Assembly: GCA_963971405.1 (NCBI GenBank) | Contig: OZ020486.1 | Coordinates: 5,022,001-5,086,000 of the forward strand | Source: Psococerastis gibbosa | Lineage: Eukaryota; Arthropoda; Insecta; Psocodea; Psocidae | DNA: 64,000 nt | Reading direction: 5' to 3' | Shown: positions 51,559 through 61,700 of the stretch, piece after piece | Numbering within the stretch: position 1 is the stretch's first letter | Layout of the letters: the number at the start of each line of letters is the position of its first letter | Program-made: the position numbers and the translations under genes | The notes under the pieces: model-generated | Databases searched by the model: none | Told to the model about the DNA's origin: nothing | What the model saw: the letters and a program-made list of their open reading frames with translations, nothing else

Positions 51559-52261
51559 GCGTCGATTTCCGGGCAAACTACTCGGTCGATTTTGATGAAA
51601 TTTGGCATGTAAGTTCACAAAAATCATACCTCAGGTCCATTTATTTTTATTTTGGGCTAACTTAATTTGGGGGGGTTTTATTCACAAAAAACTAAAAAAA
51701 AACGTCTAAAAAAATTATTTCCCAAAAACGGCTCCAACGATTTCTTTTAAATTCACATATATTGTAGTCGTTATTAATGTCTAAAAATGCGGGGGGTCGC
51801 TTGCCCCTTGATAGGTTGCTTCTGGGGGTAAAAAATAAAAATAACTAAATTTTAATGAAAAATGACTAAAAAATAATTTTTCTGCGAAACCTTTCTATCG
51901 ATGATTTCTACCTTCAGGTATGTTTTAGGTGTTAAATTGAGTAACGAAACCAGACAGGTTGCTTTCCCAGAAAAGTATATGGTTTTGTAAAAAAAAAATG
52001 TTTTTTTGAAAAAATGATAGAAAATTAACGCTCAAATGCATTGCGTGCCCTGCCAGTATTGCTGTGTTGTAATGTGTTGGTCTGACCTATCTAGAATTAT
52101 CCTCACCTCCAGTGACGTCAGGTGGACAACCCCCCCCCCCCCCCACGATATATCGGAAATTTAACCATAGGAAAATTATTTACCATGAAATTACTCATTT
52201 TCTCTATATACTAATTTTGATAAATTGGAAAGCATGTTCGAGTAAACTCGGACCGGTTCTT
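51393..52261 (+). mobile_element. R7 repeat, full copy
   Basis: 869 bp, TTATTGCTTTCCAATTTATA to AACTCGGACCGGTTCTT. The GTCT microsatellite has about 11 units at 51521-51558. Confidence 0.8.
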
Positions 52262-53118
52262 TATTTTTTTTATTTGAAGATTCAGCATTTAGTAATGAAC
52301 CACGGCCCATAAGCCGGGGTTCTTTTGCACCGTGAAATTTCAGGTTTTTATCAAGGACAGTAAGTTTCCCCCAAACGCTTTAAATTCATATATACAGTAA
52401 TGGCTGAGTGGTATTGTTTATAGTGCGTTTGAATGAAGTGTTGAGTGATTCCACTGCTTTAGAGAATAACTTGACGTCGCATGTAAGTGCCATTGGGGTC
52501 AATGTAAGGTTAACGGCAGTCCCAATAAAACGCACCACGTGACCCAGCAACATTGCCGGGCCCTTTTGTCTCTTTTGTCTCACAATATAAACATTATTAT
52601 TATTATATTGATCCAATACAATACATTATATTGATACAATAAAATCATATACCGCAAGGCTTCAGTCAGCCCGTGTGCGGTTTCGCTTATCGATAAACAG
52701 TACATGTGAGGAGGCTGTTTACAAACATGGCCAATTCCAGGTTGTAGAATTTTTTAGGAGAGCGGATTTTCTGTTGAAAATAGCATTTAGTTTATAGCTA
52801 ACCCTAGACTTCTAAGCGCTTCTGTGCGCAATCTGGCTGCTTTTGTCACTTTATTTTACAGCATGCAGGTGGATATTAAAATTTTCTAAAAGTTCGGATC
52901 AAAACCCCATTTTGTGAAAAAAATGGAGTTGGCCACGTTTGTAACCAAGCTCCTCATGTAATTCAATCGCAATACAATACAGTAGTTAAATAATAAATTA
53001 TTGGTCAGTAGTATTAATCAAATAAGGTTAGTTGTATCAGTAGATATATATATAAACACCCCTAGTAGATTGCCAAAATCATGAGTTAGCTCGAAGCTAT
53101 ACAATGGACAACTAAGCT
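52262..53118. other. Intergenic, nothing recognised
   Basis: Short open frames only; (ATA)n-like AT-rich patches near 52590 and 53045. Confidence 0.4.
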
Positions 53119-54215
53119 AAAAAACAGACTCGTATCTGTACTGTTGGTTAAGTCATGCTTTCGCCTGTTTCATTGCGTCAATAGCAAGCTTGTGCCTTGT
53201 CTCAGCTTGTTCATTATCGCTTGTAGCCGGTGTAGGTTGACATCGAGGACGTATACTAGTTTGCCATGGGCAAAAATGCATACAGAAACAATATAAAGAA
53301 CCGGTCCGAGTTTACTCGAACATGCTTTCCAATTTATCAAAATTAGTTGATAGGGAAAATGAGTAATTTCATGGTAAATAATTTTCTTATGGATAAATTT
53401 CCGATATCTCCCGGGGGGGGGGGGGGGTGTCCACCTGACGTCACTCGTCACTGGTGGTGAGGTAAATTCTACATAGGTCAGACCAACACATTACCACACA
53501 GCAATACTGGCAGGGCACGCAATGCATTTGAGCGTGAATTTTCTATCATTTTTTCAAAAAAACATTTTTTTGTACAAAACCAAATACTTTTTTGGGAAAG
53601 TAACCTATCCGGTTTCGTTACTCAATTTAACACCTAAAACATACCTGAAGGTAGAAATCATCAATAGAAAGGTTTCGCAGAAAAATTATGTTTTAGTCAT
53701 TTTTCATTAAAATTTAGTAATTTTAATTTTTTTACCCCCAGAAGCAACCTATCAAGGGGCAAGCGACCCCCGAATTTTTCAACATTAATAACGACTACAA
53801 TATATGTGAATTTAAAAGAAATCGTTGGAGCCGTTTTTGGGAAATAAATTTTTTAGACTTTTTTTTTGGAGTTTTTTGAGAATAAAACCCCCCCAAATTA
53901 AGTTAGCCCAAAATAAAAATAAATGGTCCTGAGGTATGATTTTTGTGAACTTACATGCCGAATTTCATCAAAATCGACCGAGTAGTTTGCCCGGAAATCG
54001 ACGCACAGACAGACAGACATTTCGTAAAAACCACTTTTTTGGGTTCCTGGGACCTTAAAACGTGTAAATCCGTTGAAATCTCGGAATCGAAAATTTCGAC
54101 CGTCACAAAGCTTTCCTTATACTACGTATAAATTGGAAAGCAATAATGTGTGAAATCCATGGGGTCGTTGGCATATACAGAGTCCTTCAGGACATTATTA
54201 TTAAATTAAAGAACA
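53119..54215 (+). mobile_element. R4 repeat split by an R7 insertion
   Basis: R4 5' part at 53119-53295 (GACTCGTATCTG, CTTGTAGCCGGTGTAGGTTG) resumes at 54147 with TGTGTGAAATCCATGGGGTC and ends CAGAGTCCTTCAGGACATTA with a TTA tail. The copy at 17787 is continuous across this point, so R7 inserted here. Confidence 0.8.
53296..54146 (-). mobile_element. R7 repeat, full copy nested in R4
   Basis: Inverse copy, AAGAACCGGTCCGAG to GAAAGCAATAA. The GACA tract is short (54007-54019). Any target duplication is at most a few A/T bases (TAA-like). Confidence 0.8.
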
Positions 54216-54501
54216 AGACTACCAATGAACATAGTAACATGTAGTAGCATAACACAACTTTAATATTTCCACCAACAGTATTTACAGTTATAATAAAAAT
54301 ATAACATGCTGCAGGGCTCAGCCCGTGTGCAGCTTACAATTGAAAAAAGGCCTAACCTAACTGTAAGTAAGTAGCCTAATTCGTAAGTAATATGTGTAAA
54401 CCCATCACGGGCCGCGGCCTAACGGGTCCACGGTATTTTGTATCACAAATGTATATTGGATGTATTACATTGATTATTGATTATTGTCTAGTCTTCACAT
54501 C

Positions 54502-54643
54502 GACGGGGTTTCCACATACATCAATGGTCAATGATAAATGTGAAATTGACGTTTTAGCAGACATTAAAGACATACTAAAAATGTCTGCTACCACGTCAAA
54601 ATCATATTTACCATTGACCATTGACGTATGTGGAAACCCCGCC
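54502..54643. mobile_element. Foldback MITE, GTTTCCACATA type
   Basis: Arms GACGGGGTTTCCACATAC and its near inverse ending GTGGAAACCCCGCC, with ATGGTCAATG and AATGTCTGCTACCACGTCA inside, shared with 58533-58712 and partly with the Harbinger-like foldbacks. 142 bp. Confidence 0.7.
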
Positions 54644-54849
54644 TTATCGGTGTTAATTCATTGAGGTGTGTTTTTAAATGTCTCGGAAATAAGTTCAGTT
54701 AATGAACAATTTACATCTTCTCGGAGTCTGTTATAGTGCGTTATAGTCCTACGTGATTGGCCTGTTTGGTGTGTCAGTCTCTTGGGGGATACTTGTTAGT
54801 ATGTTAGTATGTAGGGGTCAGCATTAAGCAGAATCTATTGAATTTTTAA

Positions 54850-54980
54850 GCAAATATATAGAGGGGGGTCCAGGGGGTGTCGACCCCCCCCCCCCGGAAA
54901 TATTTTCAGCGTACACTAGATAGATTGGAGGTTTAAACATATTGAGGTTCGACGGACCCCCCCCCCCCCGAAAAATAATT
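54850..54980. mobile_element. G/C-tract MITE fragment
   Basis: GGGGGGTCCAGGGGGTGTCGA followed by a C run, then a second C run at 54958-54969; typical interior of the hAT-like copies, ends not found. Confidence 0.35.
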
Positions 54981-55339
54981 CGGCATTCTTTGTTTTCAAG
55001 ATATTTGGTAATCTCAACTTAACATTGTATTGTAATTTATAGCTTCATTGTTAGGAGCGGAAACATATGTTCCGACAAAGACTGTTGGACAGTGTCCAAG
55101 ATAGTAAAGTTCGTGCCCCGAATGGCCATCAAGTCACTAATGGACGAATCCGAAATGATTGGTTTCCGGAATGAGGGCACGTAGTTCGGACACTCAGAAG
55201 AAACAATAGAAGTAATGGGTAGTACCTTTTTACAGGTCGGGGATGGGGACGTAAATAGTCTGTATTTGAAGTTAAGTATTTTTTTTTATTTCTTTTTTAA
55301 TTTTCCCTATTTTATTCAATTTTTTAAGTTTAAGTAGTC

Positions 55340-55424
<85 letters not shown>
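55340..55424. repeat. (TAA)n microsatellite, about 28 units
   Basis: The longest trinucleotide run in the window. It is probably the tail of the minus-strand LINE end that follows. Confidence 0.9.
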
Positions 55425-55426
<2 letters not shown>

Positions 55427-55493
55427 GTATTATATTTACGGGGCGAGACTTATGACTAGAAAGTCTTCTTCTGCCAGGAGCACTCTGTCCTTT
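55425..55493 (-). mobile_element. LINE 3' terminus
   Basis: Minus strand reads AAGACTTTCTAGTCATAAGT, CTCGCCCCGTAAATATAATA, then (TTA)n. It matches the LINE end at 61640-61675. The rest of the LINE is cut off by the MITE next to it. Confidence 0.7.
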
Positions 55494-55673
55494 CAAGGGC
55501 GGAAAATTTAGGGGGGGGGGGGGTCACAAGTTTTTTGTAAATTTAAAAGGTAATTTTTTGAGTTGAGTTGAGTTGAGTTTCATAAAAAAAAAATATCTTA
55601 TGAATTTATTCATTTAGGGGGGGGTCATGACCCCCCTGACGCCCCTACCCCCCCCCCTGTGGATCCGCCACTC
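55494..55673. mobile_element. hAT-like MITE, same family as 5259-5420
   Basis: Starts CAAGGGCGGAAAATTTAGG, contains AAGTTTTTTGTAAATTTA and GGGGGTCATGACCCCCC, ends TGTGGATCCGCCACT. It includes an AGTTG triplication. No clear target duplication. Confidence 0.65.
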
Positions 55674-56069
55674 TCCTTCTATCTTCCGTTGATAACAGAT
55701 AAAATTAATTAGATTACTCGTGACTTCGTGGTATTTCATTTTAATAAACAAAAAACAAAAACTTAGAGTTTTAGAAAAACTTGTTATAACTATACTATAA
55801 CCAGTGGGTTTCTTAGACAAAGTTAATTTCTTAACAATTATTTGGGTTTTACTAATTCGGGTTATAACATATTATATATATGGTTTTTTTTTCAAAAACT
55901 TTTAAGATTTTGTTTCTTTGTTATCTTCCGTTGGATTATTACCATGAAGAAGGCAACAAATTTTATTCCTCATCACATGGCCTAAGTATGTTATTTTCCG
56001 TTTCTTCACCATCAGCAGCAACTCGGCTTCTGTAGCCATTCGCCTCAGGACTTCATCATATTGCCGGTA
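55674..56069. other. Intergenic, nothing recognised
   Basis: AT-rich sequence without repeat partner. Confidence 0.4.
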
Positions 56070-56320
56070 CTATAGATTTATTAGCATGATATAGTACATA
56101 CTATTCGCAATATATCATGCTACACGTACAATGCGTAGGTACTATGACGTACTACATGTATTATACGTACTGTAGCCTTCTACACGTGTTATACATACTA
56201 GTACTATGTCATAATATACGTACTATATTATACAATTTATACTATGCTATATTTACTATATGCACTATAGCATACTGTACACAGTACTTTCGTATACCAT
56301 AGCTTACGGTACTGCACGAA
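56070..56320. repeat. Degenerate TACTATA/TACGTACT-rich region
   Basis: Dozens of overlapping variants of GTACTATA, TACGTACTG and ACACGTRTTATAC over 250 bases, on both strands. No fixed period, so this is a diverged short-motif array. Confidence 0.6.
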
Positions 56321-56938
56321 CTTGCAGCTCAGCCTGTGCCTCCAAATAAATCACAGTAAATCTAACAAGTAACTATAGTGATGGACTCCTTATAAGTTAT
56401 ACTAGCCATTACTCAACGTACCATACATGTGTATTTTATTCTTTCTTATTACCTTCCCCACATCCTTCAGCCCTGACCCCAAAGCTCAAATTTAAATAGC
56501 AAAAGCTCCTAAGACAATTTATGAATTTTAACGAACACGTGGGTACTAAAAATGCATGCGATCATCGGTATATATACCTGCATATCCACCAACTTGCTAA
56601 TCCCACTTAGGGCAAGCCCTGTTTGAGTTGACATCATGCACTTTTAATGTCACTACTCCATACTGGGAAGGCCGAGTTACGAGTTATTACACCTACTTAA
56701 ATACCTTTTGTCCTGTCATATTCTGTACCTATACTATAGCACGCTGCGATAAAGCTCAACTTTATTGTAGCGCTATGGTGACGTCACATTATGCGCTGAA
56801 CTGTAACGGGCCGCCTCCAAATGAATGTAAAAGCGTAAGCCTAATAAAAGAGGATTCTATAAGAAATAAACCAATTTCATTGGACAAAAAAGCTCCTTAG
56901 TCCGCCAACCCATTGAGCATATTTTTTTTTTGTTTTTT
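56321..56938. other. Intergenic, nothing recognised
   Basis: A 90-codon frame at 56628-56900 has no recognisable domain. Confidence 0.35.
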
Positions 56939-57402
56939 AAAAAAGGTTAATCGCATACAAACAATTTAATGAATGTATTCAATCGACCAACTTCAGTCGC
57001 CTCGCTAGGTTGTTACCCAGCCGGCCGCCATACCAAGTTGAATCCAGCGGACCTGAGCAGGTTCAAAGCTGCAGATAACTTGGTCGTGTGCACAGTGCCG
57101 GTAGGGAAACATGGTAGGACTTGTCCTGGTCACCTCCGAACTAATCGTGTGACTTCACTGTGTTTCCCAAGTGGTTCGGAATCCACTATAATCAGGAGGT
57201 CCACTGTCCTATGGGCTGGCATAGGACAGTCAAGTTGGAGTCCCTCTATGGGCCCGAATATGAGGCCTAAATCGTTATTAACCCGACGAACACTACTACT
57301 AGGTTATTACCCGTTTTGAGTTACGACACGTCTCCAATCGCATGGCGTGTAAAGACTCCACAAGTGCAAGCATCACGTTACCACCTGGCCATCGAAGTCG
57401 AT
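56939..57402 (-). mobile_element. S2 SINE split by an R5 insertion
   Basis: Minus S2 at 57402-57299 and 57018-56939. The two parts share the 14 bases CTAGGTTRTTACCC at the break (57005-57018, 57299-57312), which is the target duplication made by the insertion. Confidence 0.8.
57019..57298 (+). mobile_element. R5 repeat nested in S2
   Basis: Shares GTCCTGGTCACCTCCGA, AATCGTGTGACTT and CCCAAGTGGTTCGG plus ATCCACTATAATCAGGAGGT with 59905-60258; its last third differs. A 14-bp duplication points to LINE-mediated retroposition. Confidence 0.7.
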
Positions 57403-57419
57403 ATGGGGCTGAATATAGA

Positions 57420-57632
57420 GAGATGACCTCCTTCTTCACCAGAGCTTTATTTGAGATATTGTGGTCAGCAACATGCTCATCAGCTGCGTTTTCCCCTACC
57501 GGTGAAGGTTCCAAGTAGCCATTATGTTTGGATGCTAGCCAGAAATTTTTTCCTGTTACGTCGTGTTTCGAACCTGGATCTTCCGTGTCATAGTCCAGTT
57601 CTCAATCAACTGGGCTATGCCAGTGCCATTAA
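57420..57632 (-). mobile_element. S3 tRNA-derived SINE
   Basis: Minus-strand A box in CATAGCCCAGTTGATTGAG (about 57624-57606) and B box GGTTCGAAACAC near 57576-57565; the body keeps TTGTGGTCAGCAACATGCTC at 57458-57477 (plus strand). Confidence 0.75.
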
Positions 57633-58265
57633 AGCATTAACTTAAAAAGAGAAAATCTATAATGAGACAATAAATCACTTTTAAAAAAGACGGCGCAAAA
57701 CGGACTCATTGTAAAATAGAATGGTGGAACAGGTCCATTTAAGGTAAAAGGTAGGTCTCAGTCCTCCAGGTATAAAAAACTGGATTTTTCGAAGAATTTT
57801 ATGACTACGATGCACGCGTGGAGTACTGAATTATTCCAGAAAAGTTGCCGCTAAAGACGAGGAAGTCTACACAGGTCATGTGCTATTCCGGCCGGTGAGT
57901 TGTTTATACGGGAGAGTTCAATGAACACTCAACTGGAGTGGTCTGCCCAGGGCCCTGGAGGAAAGTATTGTTGAGGCGCATGGCTTGTTTACCCGCAGAT
58001 TAAAAGTAAACAAGCTTCAAGTGCGACGGTTCAATGAAATTTTGTATATGAGACAGTCAAAAATCAAAGTTCGCCGGGAATATTCTATTTATTCACACTG
58101 TCACACTGTTTGTATACTTGTAGATGCCCCTCGATCGGAATATAATCCCACCTAGTATATTATTCTGTTCAGGTCGACATAGCAATGATGATAGCTAATC
58201 TTCGACAGATGCAACACCAAAATTCATCGGCTCTACAATGCCCTCGGCGTCATTGACGATCTTAG
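57633..58265. other. Intergenic, LINE-like leftovers at its end
   Basis: No gene. 58190-58265 may still belong to the LINE tail that follows, in other frames. Confidence 0.4.
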
Positions 58266-58526
58266 AACAAAAGGCTACAATGGATGGGACATGTGCACCG
58301 GATGCCGGACTATAAACCCCCAAAGGCCGTGTGGGAAGCAATCCCCCTTGGAAGAAGACCAAGAAGAAGACCTAGGCGAAGATGGGCAGACAAGTTTCAG
58401 GAGGACCTCCTTCGAGTTGGCGTCGTCGAAGCAGCAGATTGGACAGCCGCTGCTGAGGATCGACAAAGATGGAGGGAAATTGTCAGAGCGGCCAAAAGTC
58501 CCCCTGGGCTGATCGCGCCTAATTAA
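58266..58526 (+). pseudogene. RTE-like LINE reverse-transcriptase tail
   Basis: Reads LQWMGHVHRMPDYKPPK, then GRRPRRRPRRRWADKFQEDL, WTAAAEDRQRWREIV and PPGLIAPN with a stop at 58524-58526. The GHVxRMxD / GRPxxRWxD / AxDRxxWR order is the C-terminus of endonuclease/RT LINEs. The frame breaks directly upstream (TAG), so only this tail remains. It is the best-preserved LINE coding piece here. Confidence 0.85.
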
Positions 58527-58532
58527 GTCACA

Positions 58533-58712
58533 CACGTTTCCACATAAGTCAATGGTCAATGGTGAATGTGGTATTGACTATTTAGCAAACAAAAATGTCT
58601 GCTACCACGTCAAAACCATATTTACCATTGACCATTTAGCAAACAAAAATGTCTGCTACCACGTCAAAACCATATTTACCATTGACCATTGACGTATGTG
58701 GAAACCCCGTCT
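58533..58712. mobile_element. Foldback MITE with internal 54-bp tandem duplication
   Basis: Ends GTTTCCACATAAGTCAATGG and inverse ATTGACGTATGTGGAAAC. The 54-base unit at 58580-58633 is repeated exactly at 58634-58687, which lengthens one arm. Same family as 54502-54643. Confidence 0.75.
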
Positions 58713-59904
58713 AAGTTACGTAAAATATACAGTAGACAGTAACCATCAAACTATCGAGACAAAACATTCTGCAGTCCGTGGTGGGTGGTCACAGAAATAT
58801 CATTGGAAATGACATATAGTAGTTTTTATTTTTCCTCCCAAAATCCGATTCTATCTATAGTGTCAAGTCATTTCATTTCGGGGGGTTGAGAGCCCCCCCC
58901 CCCCAGCTACGGCCTTGATGTCCATAGTTATCTCCGCTGCCAACTGTGCTACTGTGGGCTTATATTTTCGGGGGTTCCCAGATGAAAATGAATGTCGAAT
59001 TTTAATCACACTAGAAGTACGAAGATATATCGACATTTTCGTAGGATTGCGTCATGCGTTGGTTTACATATGTAAACAGAAATGTAAAACTGGTAGTGAC
59101 ATCATCCGATGCTTACAACATCAACTCAGATTAGCTTTTTGACTGATTGATTAAAATGGTGCTTACGGGGCAGTTCTCTTTTTAAAAAAATCACCCGAGA
59201 AATTCACTCCAATTGACTCCAAGCACCTATATATTTGAAGTTACAGTATAACAATCTACGTCTGTTAAATCTATACTCTACTATTATCAAAATGCGTTTA
59301 AAAAACATCCCTACTTTGGATCAATATTTTCAAAAGTTCCCCACAGGGGAAACCTCCCGCCCCCGTTTCAACTTTTAATAATTAGATTCGTCTGTAAAAT
59401 CTCACATATTTTTCAAAACATCTCCTGGGGGAGACACCCGAAACCCGTTGTTTCGGGTAATTTCAGTACCGTACGTTATGATACTGTATCACCAGCATAC
59501 TAGGCTTAATACGTATATTTTCTCAATGTGTGGGGGCGCTAAGGACAGATTTCACCCCATGCTAGGTCCCCTCCACAAGTATAAAATTCTAGATCCGCCA
59601 TTTTGCAAAGTGCAAATGTCTCACAGTACAGCGAGCCGCGAGGGCAAGTCCAGCTTTATCATGTAACTAAGGGGTTTGAACTGACAGCTGTTCCTGCCCA
59701 GAAATCCGTTTTAATGAAATTCAAAAGAATTCAAGGCGGCTGAGGAGCTACCTGGCCAGGTGTCTCGACCAACCCCCATCACACGAGTTCGTTGGAGTAG
59801 GCTACAAAACACCAAAGACATAGAATCACTAGATTCCTTGCAAGTAGAGTATCACTTATTTATTATTGTTTAATCACGGTTTGTATTTTTTATTATTATT
59901 ATTA
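58713..59904. other. Intergenic, no gene recognised
   Basis: C run at 58893-58906; (TTA)n at 59880-59904 after TTGTATTTTT, probably a retroposon tail. Open frames show no domains. Confidence 0.4.
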
Positions 59905-60258
59905 TGCCAACGGCCTTACCATGTTGATTCCATGAGAGCAGAGAATGTTTCACACTGCCGTAAAGTTGGTAGTGTGTAGAGCGAACATGGTGGGACATGA
60001 TTACGCGCTGAGACTATACCAGTCAGTCTGCGTGCGTGTCGAGTCCTGGTCACCTCCGATTTAATCGTGTGACTTAACCATGTTCCCCAAGTGGTTCGGG
60101 ATCCACTATAATCAGGAGGTACACCCTGTCAGTCAACTCCCCATTCCCCCGAGGTGAAGGAGTCTACCCTTGAGGTGCCTCAAGTTAACAGCCTCCGTCC
60201 CCCCGTCAGGCTGACGGGGTTGCTTAAAGCAGAAATGCTAAGAGCAGGCGTTGGAAAC
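59905..60258 (+). mobile_element. R5 repeat, fullest copy
   Basis: About 350 bases: GGCCTTACCATGTTGATTCC, ACATGGTGGGACATG, CCATGTTCCCCAAGTGGTTC, TCAGTCAACTCCCCATTCCC and GGGTTGCTTAAAGCAGAAAT. The other copies are at 33840-34190 (inverse) and 57019-57298. Confidence 0.65.
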
Positions 60259-60635
60259 AACAAACAACATTATCCATTCCGCTTTCCACTCAACAGCTAC
60301 CTATATACCGTATATCACCAATGTTCTTTTCATCGTAGATTTTCTTTATTTATTGACCATATTTATCTTGTACCACTGTTCACTAACCCGTTTCTCATTA
60401 CAAGTCATGTGGGTACGGATTCAATCGCCGCTACAGCTGCCCCTGATAAGATTAGTTTTGCTACCTAAGACATGAGTACAATAACGTGAGAGGGTTAAGC
60501 TACAAAATATATGTTGCAATCGAATTAAGCGCCTAGAGGGGTGCAAGTGACAACACTAAAAATTAAAATAGAGCTAATAAGTTTTGTACCTCAATTGGGA
60601 ATGTATAGGTATACCCATTTTCCGTACATTCTAGC

Positions 60636-61040
60636 CAGTGGCGGTTTTAGAATTTTCCAAGGGGTGGGGGGCATTGACAAGAGATCAGACCCGATTAGTT
60701 TAATACTGGGGGTTTGACAATATTTAGGTCTACATAATAGATAATGGTAAAAAGAATGAATAAGCTAAAATAGAGACTGAACAATTTTAATACTTAGCCT
60801 ACAATACAAAATTCAGCCTGTGCTTTGACTTCTTCGAAACCCTTGTAATAACAGACTCTGTGCCAACTGAGCCACTGAACCATTGAGCGCGAATAAGTTT
60901 CTAATTTGCTTCACTTCCAAACACTTTTCCCGTTATTTTTTCAAAAGGAGTAGGCTATACTAAAATGCTCCTGTGAACTGTCGGGGGGGGGGGGGGGGCA
61001 AGGCCCCCATGTCCCCCCCCCCTCCTTGAAACCGCCAGTG
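60636..61040. mobile_element. hAT-like element with perfect 8-bp TSD
   Basis: Starts CAGTGGCGGTTTTAGAA and ends CCTTGAAACCGCCAGTG. The flanks 60628-60635 and 61041-61048 are both ATTCTAGC. 405 bp; G and C runs near the right end. A tRNA-like stretch sits inside at 60842-60893 (minus strand TGGCTCAGTTGGCACAGAG, then GGGTTTCGAAGAA). Confidence 0.9.
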
Positions 61041-61371
61041 ATTCTAGCATTGTCAAATTGACAGATCCCGATGTTACAGTTGGTTTATAGGAAAAAGAGC
61101 AGTTACAGTAATAGCATGATGCACTTAACTCCAAAATGCAAACAATGTCACATGCACCCCTTGGCGTCTAAGCGCTTCATTTTCGATCGGTAAACTATCA
61201 AAATAGTAACTATAGTAATTTCAAAGTTACGACAGCCAACAGATCCGTAATAACAGGACCCCAGAATATTTATAATCATTTGTTAAAACGACGAAGGTAG
61301 GCCAACTGGAAATTTAAAATGTTATTGTATATTTGACCACGTAGGAGGCTGTACACAATAAATGAACCTAT

Positions 61372-61700
61372 TTATGGAACTCCCTAGATATGGAAATTAG
61401 ATCGCAGCCAAAGATTCGTGGGTTCAAAAGTCAGTTGCTGAAAAAATTACTAGGAACAGAATAGGTTTAGAATAAGAATACTGTCTAGATATTTACTGTA
61501 TGTGTTTTTTTTTTTTACGTCACGTCACTTTAGAATAAGTTCTTTTTATACATTGTTAGAATAAGATTGTTTACGTTACGCGTATGTATTTTGTAAATTG
61601 TATTGTTTTTGGACGTGGGTTAGGCAGAAAAAGACTTTCTAGTCTTAAGTCTCGCCCCGGAAATATAAGACGTTTATTATTATTATTAATATTATTAAAA
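61372..61700 (+). mobile_element. LINE 3' end with (TTA)n tail
   Basis: 61372-61464 encodes LWNSLDMEIRSQPKI, then FKSQLLKKLLGTE and a stop, a typical Jockey/CR1 RT end. The 3' UTR ends AAAGACTTTCTAGTCTTAAG (a small hairpin), TCTCGCCCCGG and (TTA)n. Same terminus as 55425-55493. Confidence 0.8.

Noticed and set aside
56969-57319. 116-codon open frame as a gene
   Set aside because: It runs across the S2/R5 junction and is made of repeat sequence.
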